The position numbers were made by a program, and so were the translations under genes. This document shows, piece by piece, positions 40,258 to 47,281 of a stretch of 64,000 nt of DNA; positions within the stretch are counted from its first letter, which is position 1; the number at the start of each line of letters is the position of its first letter. The DNA is from an uncultured Sphingorhabdus sp. GTDB lineage: Bacteria; Pseudomonadota; Alphaproteobacteria; Sphingomonadales; Sphingomonadaceae. Location: contig CANLOL010000001.1 of assembly GCA_947492905.1 (NCBI GenBank), positions 350,578 through 414,577 of the forward strand. The letters are read 5' to 3'. Under the pieces are notes generated by a model. The model had not been told where the DNA came from. It saw only the letters and a program-made list of their open reading frames with translations, and ran no database searches.

Positions 40258-40881
40258 TCAGCCCATTGGATTGATAAATAATTTCGCTTTCATGAGACCG
40301 CGCAAGCTATTTCCAACAAAAAAACCCTCTAATAAGTCTTTTTCCATCAAATCACCCTCAATAGCGGCGCCCGAATCTATCATCTCACGGCGTAATATCC
40401 CGGGCAATAAACCGCGCACTTTTGGCGGCGTGATATAGCGGCCATCGCGCTCTACAAATAAATTGGTATAGCTGCCCTCGGTTAAATAGCCGTCTGAGTC
40501 CAAGAATAACACCTCATCCCATTGCGGATGTTTGCGGCGCGGTGCATCATAAATCTCTCTATCGCTGCATTTATGCGCAAGCCTAATATCATCGGCTTGC
40601 GCCATCATACGCACAACACCGACCTTCATCTCCTGAAGAGTTTGGGGCTTATCAGAAACTTCTATCGCCAATGCACCACTGCGCGAGAGAAGTAAGCGGA
40701 TTTTAGCATCGCGTTCCGCCGTAAAAACAGCGGCGTGCAATTGGTTGCGGGCCTCATGACGGTCAAATTCAAACCCCAAAATATTAGCGCTTTCTTTCAT
40801 ACGCATCAAATGTAATTCTAATCGGGATATGCCATGTGATGGATCAAAGCCCATCGTCTCTATCAAATCGAAATTGCCCAT
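40258..40881 (-). CDS. pabC: 4-amino-4-deoxychorismate lyase-like class IV aminotransferase
   Basis: A PLP protein of fold type IV, 207 residues from the ATG at 40881. AGAGG lies five bases before that ATG, and an earlier ATG at 40959 would overlap pabB by 56 bases, so the later one is preferred. The PLP lysine is K104 in A-H-K-C-S-D-R (family form H-K-T-T-x-R); the E-G-S-Y-T-N-L-F segment follows near residue 134. It would release p-aminobenzoate for folate. It is 22 bases after pabB, in another frame; in many relatives these two are one fused protein. Confidence 0.9.
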   Translation of the reverse strand: MGNFDLIETMGFDPSHGISRLELHLMRMKESANILGFEFDRHEARNQLHAAVFTAERDAKIRLLLSRSGALAIEVSDKPQTLQEMKVGVVRMMAQADDIRLAHKCSDREIYDAPRRKHPQWDEVLFLDSDGYLTEGSYTNLFVERDGRYITPPKVRGLLPGILRREMIDSGAAIEGDLMEKDLLEGFFVGNSLRGLMKAKLFINPMG

Positions 40882-40903
40882 CTGCCCCTCTTGATCAACG
40901 CTT

Positions 40904-42043
40904 TTATCGAGCGATAAATGCAGCTTTTGTAAGGCATTCGGCCCATTCATCAGCAGCATTAGAATCCGAAACTATCCCCGAACCCAATCCCATAGTAAAA
41001 CGATCATCACCATGCTGCATGGATAGGCTGCGAATTGCAACATTAAAGGCAGCATCGCCATTGGGATCTATCCACCCCATTGAACCGCAATAAGCTTTAC
41101 GAGGGCTATTTTCAATTTCATCGATAATCTCCATAGCCCTGATTTTTGGAGCGCCCGTAATCGAACCGCATGGGAATATATGCATCAAAATATCCAATGC
41201 ATCTTTATCATCAGATAATATACCGCGCACCGTCGATGTCATTTGATGCACAGTGGGATAGCTCTCAACATGGAATAATTTGGGCACTTCCACACTGGAT
41301 GGCAGGCATATTTTTGACAAGTCATTACGCAGCAAATCGACGATCATTAAATTTTCAGCCCGCTGTTTTGGGTCAGAACGCAGTGATTCAATAGCCGCTA
41401 AATTATCCTTCTCATCAGCCCGAACCTTAGCAGTTCCTTTCATTGGCCGTGCGGTGATTTGCCCATTTTTAAGCGTGAAAAAAAGTTCGGGCGAATAGGA
41501 TAATAAAGCGATACCGCCGCCATTAATGATGCCGCCATATCCCGCCGCTGCTTTATCGCGCAGTGCCGCATAGAGCGACAAAGCATTGCCATCAAATTTT
41601 GCATTGCACCGAAATGTTAAATTGGCCTGATAAATATCGCCTTGCTGAATATAGTTTTGAATGACATCAAACATATCCATATATTCGGATTGGCTAATTT
41701 CTGGTACCAATTCCTGCCAAGTCACATTCTGCGCACTTGGTAATATAGACGCGATATCGTCTATCGAATCATAGCTATTAAAAATACCAAACCAGCCAAA
41801 ATCGCCGTCACCCGCCAAGGCTGCGGTGCGCTGCTCCAACAATAATCCCGCTTCATAAGATAGATAGCCAGCAACATGATAGCCTTGGCTAAGCGCATCG
41901 CGCAATTTGCTGGGCATCGCATATATATCATCCGCATTTTTAAGCGAAATTTCTTCGCGCAAATCATGATAGTGGCGGCCATGCGCAGCACCCGATGCTC
42001 GTGCATCATCAAATATTATAAAGGGCCGCTCTAGCGATAACAT
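40904..42043 (-). CDS. pabB: Aminodeoxychorismate synthase component I
   Basis: A 379-residue chorismate-binding enzyme of the PabB/TrpE family that makes 4-amino-4-deoxychorismate from chorismate and glutamine-derived ammonia. The catalytic C-terminal part has Q-A-N-L-T-F-R, K-G-T-A-K, the G-S-I-T-G-A-P-K-I block and E-W-x-E-C near the end. The N-terminal part is short, as in PabB proteins lacking a full regulatory half. The glutamine amidotransferase pabA is not in the window. Confidence 0.93.
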   Translation of the reverse strand: MLSLERPFIIFDDARASGAAHGRHYHDLREEISLKNADDIYAMPSKLRDALSQGYHVAGYLSYEAGLLLEQRTAALAGDGDFGWFGIFNSYDSIDDIASILPSAQNVTWQELVPEISQSEYMDMFDVIQNYIQQGDIYQANLTFRCNAKFDGNALSLYAALRDKAAAGYGGIINGGGIALLSYSPELFFTLKNGQITARPMKGTAKVRADEKDNLAAIESLRSDPKQRAENLMIVDLLRNDLSKICLPSSVEVPKLFHVESYPTVHQMTSTVRGILSDDKDALDILMHIFPCGSITGAPKIRAMEIIDEIENSPRKAYCGSMGWIDPNGDAAFNVAIRSLSMQHGDDRFTMGLGSGIVSDSNAADEWAECLTKAAFIAR

Positions 42044-42143
42044 ATATGCCCTATAAACGATTATGGCGTCATGGGAACATTAGAATATTGCGCCTGCGTT
42101 ATAGCAACGCTATGCCATGACCAAATTAGTAATGGAGTAAATT

Positions 42144-43013
42144 ATGAGCGAATGGGTTATCGGTATTATTGGTGGATCGGGCCTATATGCTCTTGATGCT
42201 CTGGAAAATCCGCAATGGGAAAAAATTGAGTCGCCATGGGGTCAGCCTTCGGATGAATTGCTCAGCGGTACGATAGCTGGCGTAAAATGTATATTTCTGC
42301 CGCGCCATGGACGGGGCCATCATATTGGGCCAAGCCAGCTTAATTTTCGGGCGAATATAGATATATTAAAACGTGCAGGCGTCACCGATATAGTCTCTAT
42401 TTCCGCTATAGGATCATTGTGCGAAGAAATGGCTCCGGGAGATTTTATCGCAGTCGATCAATTTATTGATCGGACGTTCGCGCGCGAAAAAAGCTTTTTT
42501 GGTGAAGGCGTTGTTGCGCATGTATCAATGGCCGAACCTATTTGTCCGCGCCTATCGGATTATGCAGCAAATGCTGCGGAAAAAGCAGGCGCAAATGTTC
42601 ATCGCGGTGGCACTTATTTGGCGATGGAAGGGCCGCAATTTTCTTCTAAAGCAGAAAGCCATATGTACCGCAATTGGGGCGCGCATGTCATTGGCATGAC
42701 GGCAATGCCCGAAGCCAAATTAGCCCGCGAAGCTGAACTACCTTATGCCTTAATCGGGATGGTGACAGATTATGATTGTTGGCGCGAAAATGAAGCACAT
42801 GTTGAGGTAGAAACTATCATTGCGCAATTACAGAGCAATGCAGAAAAAGGCCGCAATATGGTCGAGCATTTGGTGCGCTCTCTGCCAGAGAAACGCGAAG
42901 CCTGTCCCATTGATACTGTGTTGGATTTTGCCCTTATCACCGATCCATCGGCCCGCAATCAAGAGCTTATCAAAAAATTGGATGCAGTGGCGGGACGCGC
43001 GCTAGGCTCTTAA
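42144..43013 (+). CDS. mtnP: S-methyl-5'-thioadenosine phosphorylase
   Basis: A 289-residue PNP-fold phosphorylase that splits 5'-methylthioadenosine into adenine and methylthioribose-1-phosphate. Motifs are G-I-I-G-G-S-G-L-Y near the start, F-L-P-R-H-G-R-G-H (phosphate site), M-E-G-P-Q-F-S-S-K-A-E-S (substrate site) and V-T-D-Y-D-C-W near 210-216. It stands 100 bases after the divergent pabB start and converges with the radical SAM gene, separated by the tandem repeat. See findings for a possible alternative substrate. Confidence 0.95.
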   Translation: MSEWVIGIIGGSGLYALDALENPQWEKIESPWGQPSDELLSGTIAGVKCIFLPRHGRGHHIGPSQLNFRANIDILKRAGVTDIVSISAIGSLCEEMAPGDFIAVDQFIDRTFAREKSFFGEGVVAHVSMAEPICPRLSDYAANAAEKAGANVHRGGTYLAMEGPQFSSKAESHMYRNWGAHVIGMTAMPEAKLAREAELPYALIGMVTDYDCWRENEAHVEVETIIAQLQSNAEKGRNMVEHLVRSLPEKREACPIDTVLDFALITDPSARNQELIKKLDAVAGRALGS

Positions 43014-43063
43014 AATCATAGGCCATGCAATGAGCTTTGTTCTGCTGTACAGCTAAAGCGCAA

Positions 43064-43172
43064 GCCCTTTTACACGGAGCAGCTTGCGCCGCCTTTTATA
43101 CCGAGCAGCTTGCGCCGGCCCTTTTATACTGAGCAGCTTGCGCCGGCCCTTTTATACTGAGCAGCTTGCGCC
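43064..43172. repeat. Four-copy tandem repeat between mtnP and the radical SAM gene
   Basis: About four tandem copies of a 26-29 base unit; in plus orientation GGCCCTTTTATACTGAGCAG then CTTGCGCC is the typical form. The rightmost copy lies inside the 3' end of the radical SAM gene and encodes its last residues and stop (43152-43154). GGCGCAAGC/GCTTGCGCC-like halves in neighbouring units can pair, giving hairpins in either transcript, so it may also terminate both convergent genes. Confidence 0.88.
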
Positions 43173-44135
43173 GCCTAGCACACAAAATCTAGCGCAATGC
43201 GGATGGTTTAATTTCACATCCTGCATCGATTCTTCCAGCGTTTCACCCATATCAAATTGCGGATCATAAGGCAGCAATGTACAGGCCGCCACGCGCGGTG
43301 TATCCTCGCCTTTGCGTTTCACCACCATGCGGCTGCTAGCGCACATTATAGTAGCAGGATCTACATCCAATATACCCCAGCATGATGTTGTAATCTCGGC
43401 AACATCGGCGCGCGCATCCATCTCTGGAAACAGCATGAGATGCGCAGGATTAGCTGCATCAAGCGGCAATAAATTATCGGTAAATAGAGCCGCATAGCCT
43501 TGCATAGCTAATGTATTGCTCTCGCCAGGCAAATGCCGACCTGCTATAGCCAATGGGAAATTATGAGCCGCTAGCCATTTCAGCCCATCTATTGCTTTAT
43601 CCCAACTATTGGGGCCACGCTCTTCTTCGTGAATGGCCTTGGTAAAATGATCGAGACTCACCCGAAAAGTAAGCTGATCGCGTTTGGGTAAATCTAATAA
43701 TTTTTGTTCAAACCTGCGCATCGGCCGCATAGCATTGGATAGCACCAATACCTTAAAATCTCTGTCCAAGCATAGCGACAATATCGCTATCATGTCAGGA
43801 TTCATAAAAGGCTCACCGCCGGTAAAGGCTATTTCCTTTATGGGCAGATTCTTTTGCGCAATTTCATCTAAATATGTGCGCACTTCTTCTAATGTTATAT
43901 AGACTAAAGCATCATTTTTGGGTGAGCTTTCAATATAACAATTTTTACAAGCCAGATTGCACAATGTGCCTGTGTTAAACCAAATCGTCTCAAACTCTGT
44001 CATCGCAACAGATGCTCTTGTCTCACCTTTGGCGGTAAAGTCTGGGTTTTGGAATTTATCGCTCTTGAGCTCTTTAAAATCACTCTCGACAAAGGGCGAT
44101 ATTGTATCAATTTCTAAATTTGTGTTTGGGGGCAT
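43152..44135 (-). CDS. Radical SAM protein with Cys-rich C-terminus
   Basis: A 327-residue radical SAM enzyme. The SAM-cluster motif C-N-L-A-C-K-N-C is at C59-C63-C66 and G-G-E-P at 106-109. Beyond the barrel the C-terminus has six more cysteines (C252, C265, C285, C314, C318, C325), suggesting an auxiliary SPASM-like Fe-S cluster. It does not show the C-Y-G-C type tail I associate with ArsS, so it is not a standard arsenosugar ArsS. It diverges from arsM across 152 bases. The final codons (G-A-S-C-S-V-stop) are one unit of the tandem repeat. Confidence 0.9.
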   Translation of the reverse strand: MPPNTNLEIDTISPFVESDFKELKSDKFQNPDFTAKGETRASVAMTEFETIWFNTGTLCNLACKNCYIESSPKNDALVYITLEEVRTYLDEIAQKNLPIKEIAFTGGEPFMNPDMIAILSLCLDRDFKVLVLSNAMRPMRRFEQKLLDLPKRDQLTFRVSLDHFTKAIHEEERGPNSWDKAIDGLKWLAAHNFPLAIAGRHLPGESNTLAMQGYAALFTDNLLPLDAANPAHLMLFPEMDARADVAEITTSCWGILDVDPATIMCASSRMVVKRKGEDTPRVAACTLLPYDPQFDMGETLEESMQDVKLNHPHCARFCVLGGASCSV

Positions 44136-44244
44136 ATATATAATTTCGTTATTTTCACTAAAAGGTTACTGGACATATATTAAGACGCTAGATTATTGTC
44201 ATGCAAATGCAATATCGTGCTGCTAGGGGGTGTAACCAATCCAG

Positions 44245-44254
44245 CGTTATAACG
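44245..44254. promoter_or_regulatory. Palindrome CGTTATAACG in the arsM / radical SAM promoter gap
   Basis: A perfect 10-base palindrome 34 bases before the arsM start; the nearby ATAACGAAA (44249-44257) has an exact inverted partner TTTCGTTAT at 44144-44152, close to the radical SAM start. The pairing suggests an operator serving both divergent genes. No regulator gene is adjacent. Confidence 0.4.
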
Positions 44255-44287
44255 AAACTTATTTATACATCTATTTAGGAAATACTG

Positions 44288-45343
44288 ATGAACCTTGAAA
44301 ATAGTCAAAATTATTATGGTGAAGTTTTGGGCGGATCTGATGATCTGCTAACCGATGCCTGCACCATGGCCGATATGCCAACATTACGTGTGCGCAAAGC
44401 ATTGGCCAATGTCCATGAAGAGGTGAAATCACGCTATTATGGTTGTGGGCTTGTTGCCCCTGCCGCTATCGAAGGGGCGCGCATATTAGACCTAGGTTCT
44501 GGTAGTGGCCAAGATGCTTATTTGCTCGCGCAATTGGTTGGTGAACATGGCAGTATTGTCGGCGTTGACGCAACCCCTGCGCAGCTTAAAGTTGCGAATG
44601 ATCATATCGAATGGCACCGCGAAAAATTTGGCTATGCCAAATCAAACGTCAGCTTTATTGAGGGCGATATTGAAAAATTAGACGAATTAGGTCTCGAAGA
44701 AGCTAGCTTTGATATTATCGTTTCCAATTGTGTCATCAATCTTGTTGCAGACAAAGGCGCTGTATTTCGCGCGGCGCAAAAATTATTGAAACCAGGCGGC
44801 GAGCTCTATTTCTCTGATGTTTATTCTGATCGACGCGTACCCGCTGAGCTTCTCGATGATCCGATTTTGCATGGCGAATGCCTTTCGGGTGCATTATATT
44901 GGGGTGACTTTATGAGCATTGCCAAGCAATCTGGCTTCGGTGATCCGCGCTTAGTTAATGATCGCCCATTGGGCATTGGTGATGATAAAATTGCCGCCAA
45001 ATTAGACGGCATTAATTTCTTCTCATCCACATATAGATTGTTCAACATTGCCGATTTAGAGCCTGAATGCGAAGATTATGGACAGGCCGTTATATATAAA
45101 GGCGGCGTGGTCGACCAAGAGCGCGTTTTCATTTTGGACAAACATCATGCGATAGAGGCTGGCCGTATATTCCCAATTTGCGGCAATAGCTGGAAGATGC
45201 TTGCCGATACACGTTTTGCCAAAAACTTCACCTTCGTAGGTGATTTTTCCAAACATTATGGCGTGTTCGACGGATGCGGCGGCGGATTGCCCTATGATAT
45301 GGATGGCGGAACAAAGGGTGCAGAACCAGCGGCTTGCTGCTGA
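44288..45343 (+). CDS. arsM: Arsenite S-adenosylmethionine methyltransferase
   Basis: A 351-residue SAM methyltransferase that turns As(III) into methylated arsenicals. The SAM loop D-L-G-S-G-S-G-Q is at 68-75. The N-terminus shows the N-Y-Y-G-E-V-L motif of ArsM, and four cysteines C25, C53, C148 (S-N-C-V-I-N-L) and C198 (G-E-C-L-S-G-A-L-Y) match the positions of C44, C72, C174 and C224 of the algal CmArsM, with 28, 95 and 50 residue spacings against 28, 102 and 50. The C-terminus ends in C-C, as in many ArsM proteins. Its stop abuts the stop of the convergent glycosyltransferase. Confidence 0.93.
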   Translation: MNLENSQNYYGEVLGGSDDLLTDACTMADMPTLRVRKALANVHEEVKSRYYGCGLVAPAAIEGARILDLGSGSGQDAYLLAQLVGEHGSIVGVDATPAQLKVANDHIEWHREKFGYAKSNVSFIEGDIEKLDELGLEEASFDIIVSNCVINLVADKGAVFRAAQKLLKPGGELYFSDVYSDRRVPAELLDDPILHGECLSGALYWGDFMSIAKQSGFGDPRLVNDRPLGIGDDKIAAKLDGINFFSSTYRLFNIADLEPECEDYGQAVIYKGGVVDQERVFILDKHHAIEAGRIFPICGNSWKMLADTRFAKNFTFVGDFSKHYGVFDGCGGGLPYDMDGGTKGAEPAACC

Positions 45344-46072
45344 TTATCTTATATCTGGATAATGATCTGCTAGACGCTCGCGCGCACCAAAAGCCCACAT
45401 AAGGCCTACTTTTAAATATATATAATTGGCCCGCCATCGTCCCCATTGGGCGATTCGGCGGTCCGATGTCCACACCCAGCGCATTAATATTTTGGTTTTT
45501 CCATAGCGCGATAATTTAATGCAAAGATCGGCCTCTTCCATCACTGCCACGCGTTCATCGCAGCCCCCTACTTCTCTGTAATGGGCTCTGCGGAAGAACA
45601 TAGCATGGTCACCATATAGCAATCGCACGCCATGCATGAAAAAGAGGCGCGGACGAAATAACATAGGCGTATACCATGTTTTTAACCAATTATGGATGCT
45701 AGAGCCCCATCGCGTGCCATTGTCTCCCGCTATGCGCGGCGTAAAACCAGCCAAGGCCAGAGTTTCATCTGTCATCGCCGATTTTATAACGGCGACACCA
45801 TCAATGGGCAGCATGGAATCGCCATGCAAGATACAAATTACATCACCACTGACGTTTTCAACACCATAATTAATTTGCGCCGCGCGGCCTCTGGTTGGGG
45901 ATGTCATTATTTTTAGTCCAGCATTTTGCGCTATAAGCAGGCTATCATCTTCGCTCTTACCATCAATCAATAATATTTCATCAGGCTGTGGGTTGAGGCG
46001 TTTTAATGCCGCAATAGAATCAGGAAGCGCCGCCGATTCGTTATAAATAGGCATGATGATAGACAGTTTCAT
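45344..46072 (-). CDS. GT2 glycosyltransferase, TIGR04283 type
   Basis: A 242-residue family-2 glycosyltransferase. The N-terminal I-I-M-P-I-Y-N-E-S is standard, G-R-A-A-Q-I-N-Y-G is the signature stretch of TIGR04283, and the metal-binding D-x-D block reads H-G-D-S-M-L-P. NCBI names this family an arsenosugar biosynthesis-associated glycosyltransferase. It overlaps the TIGR04282 gene by four bases, so the two work together. No membrane segment is strong; likely cytoplasmic or peripheral. Confidence 0.9.
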   Translation of the reverse strand: MKLSIIMPIYNESAALPDSIAALKRLNPQPDEILLIDGKSEDDSLLIAQNAGLKIMTSPTRGRAAQINYGVENVSGDVICILHGDSMLPIDGVAVIKSAMTDETLALAGFTPRIAGDNGTRWGSSIHNWLKTWYTPMLFRPRLFFMHGVRLLYGDHAMFFRRAHYREVGGCDERVAVMEEADLCIKLSRYGKTKILMRWVWTSDRRIAQWGRWRANYIYLKVGLMWAFGARERLADHYPDIR

Positions 46073-46728
46073 AATTTCACATCATCCATAGCATCGCGCA
46101 GCCAAGGCCAGCGCGCCAAATCTTCGGGCATGTCACAATCGCTCAATGGCTCTAACATTTTGACTTTTAATCCCATAGCTTCGCAGCGTTCTAATGTGGT
46201 TGGTAATACTGCATCGCTGCTCCAAGGCATATCTTTTAGCAATATATCATGGGGGCTGTTCATCCCAATCAGATAATAGCCACCATCCAGAGCAGGCCCT
46301 ATGACTATGTCATAATCCATCAGTGCGCGCATCGCTTCTTTCACATGGTTTTCACTTAAGTCTGGAGTGTCCGATCCAAAAAATATGACAGGGGCTGGTT
46401 CTAAACAGGCCAATAGCCGATCCGTCAAATCCCCCTCTGGTTGACGCTGATAATATATATCATCAATATCGATCCATTGCTCAAACTGGTCTAAGCTTCC
46501 GCCAGTATATGATATAATAGCCTGACTTTTACAATGAGCCAGAGTTTCATCACAAGAAAGCGAGGCATTATATAGAGTATTGATAGTGCGGTGCGCCAAT
46601 ATTTTGTGGATTTTAGCAGCACCGCTCTCTCCAACAGCGGGGATAAGACGCGTCTTAGCTTTGCCCGCCACGGGGTATCGCGCAAATATAATCAGGCGTA
46701 TATTTTGAGTTTCTGGCTTATCTATCAT
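46069..46728 (-). CDS. Glycosyltransferase, TIGR04282 type
   Basis: A 219-residue nucleotide-diphospho-sugar-transferase-like protein. The start F-A-R-Y-P-V-A-G-K-A-K-T-R-L is the family signature and F-G-S-D-T-P-D-L / G-P-A-L-D-G-G-Y-Y-L-I-G complete it. The ATG at 46728 is preferred; a GTG at 46737 would add three residues. NCBI lists the family as arsenosugar biosynthesis-associated, usually paired with TIGR04283 as here. It is transcribed first, with TIGR04283 overlapping its end. Confidence 0.9.
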   Translation of the reverse strand: MIDKPETQNIRLIIFARYPVAGKAKTRLIPAVGESGAAKIHKILAHRTINTLYNASLSCDETLAHCKSQAIISYTGGSLDQFEQWIDIDDIYYQRQPEGDLTDRLLACLEPAPVIFFGSDTPDLSENHVKEAMRALMDYDIVIGPALDGGYYLIGMNSPHDILLKDMPWSSDAVLPTTLERCEAMGLKVKMLEPLSDCDMPEDLARWPWLRDAMDDVKL

Positions 46729-46897
46729 AATATGCACTTAAATTATTTATCAAAAAATAATAGTATTTTTGAATATCTTATCCCTCTATTCTAAAATATA
46801 ATAAAAAAAATCACCCCCTTGTAACCATTAAAGCCTGTCTTGCGAATAGACATATGAACATTGAGTAATTGTTTTTTAGTAGACGAGGAATTAGATC

Positions 46898-47245
46898 ATG
46901 AAAATTAAAGTGATAGCAACATTAGCAGCAATTGCAGTAGCCTCTCCAGCATTAGCTTCTGGCGGCGGCGGCGGTGGCGGCGGCGGTGGTTTCAGCGGCG
47001 GCGGTTTCAGCGGCGGTTCACCACGCATTCAAATTAGCCCAGAGCAGCGTTCATTTCAACGCGGCCAAAAAATCTTCAAAAAATCTCTATCTTGTTCAAA
47101 ATGTGCATTCCCACGCGGAATTACATCAACAAAGCAAGCACAAGATGCTGTAACAAGAGTGAAAAACGGTCAAATTAAACTGAAGAAAAGACATCAAAAA
47201 GATTTACTATATTATATGTCACAACGCTATCGCGTTAAAACCTGA
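46898..47245 (+). CDS. Small secreted glycine-rich protein with a heme-less cytochrome-like region
   Basis: A 115-residue protein with a clear signal peptide (A-T-L-A-A-I-A-V-A-S-P-A-L-A, cleavage after about residue 20), a Gly/Ser-Phe linker (residues 23-45), and a C-terminal part. The C-terminal part starts R-G-Q-K-I-F and has C-S-K-C-A: a CxxC in the place of a c-type cytochrome C-x-x-C-H, but with Ala instead of the heme-ligating His, and ends D-L-L-Y-Y-M-S-Q-R-Y, like the last cytochrome helix. I infer a degenerate cytochrome fold; not confirmed. Diverges from the TIGR04282 gene. Confidence 0.75.
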   Translation: MKIKVIATLAAIAVASPALASGGGGGGGGGGFSGGGFSGGSPRIQISPEQRSFQRGQKIFKKSLSCSKCAFPRGITSTKQAQDAVTRVKNGQIKLKKRHQKDLLYYMSQRYRVKT

Positions 47246-47281
47246 TTGCTATTTTAGTATATAGACGCCAAAATATAGATC

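Noticed and set aside
43064-43172. CRISPR array
   Set aside because: The repeated units are directly adjacent with no unique spacers, and no cas genes are near; it is a tandem repeat.
45344-46072. Alternative reading of TIGR04283 as a dolichol-phosphate mannosyltransferase
   Set aside because: The G-R-A-A-Q-I-N signature and the TIGR04282 partner fit the arsenosugar-associated family better, though the general GT2 fold is shared.
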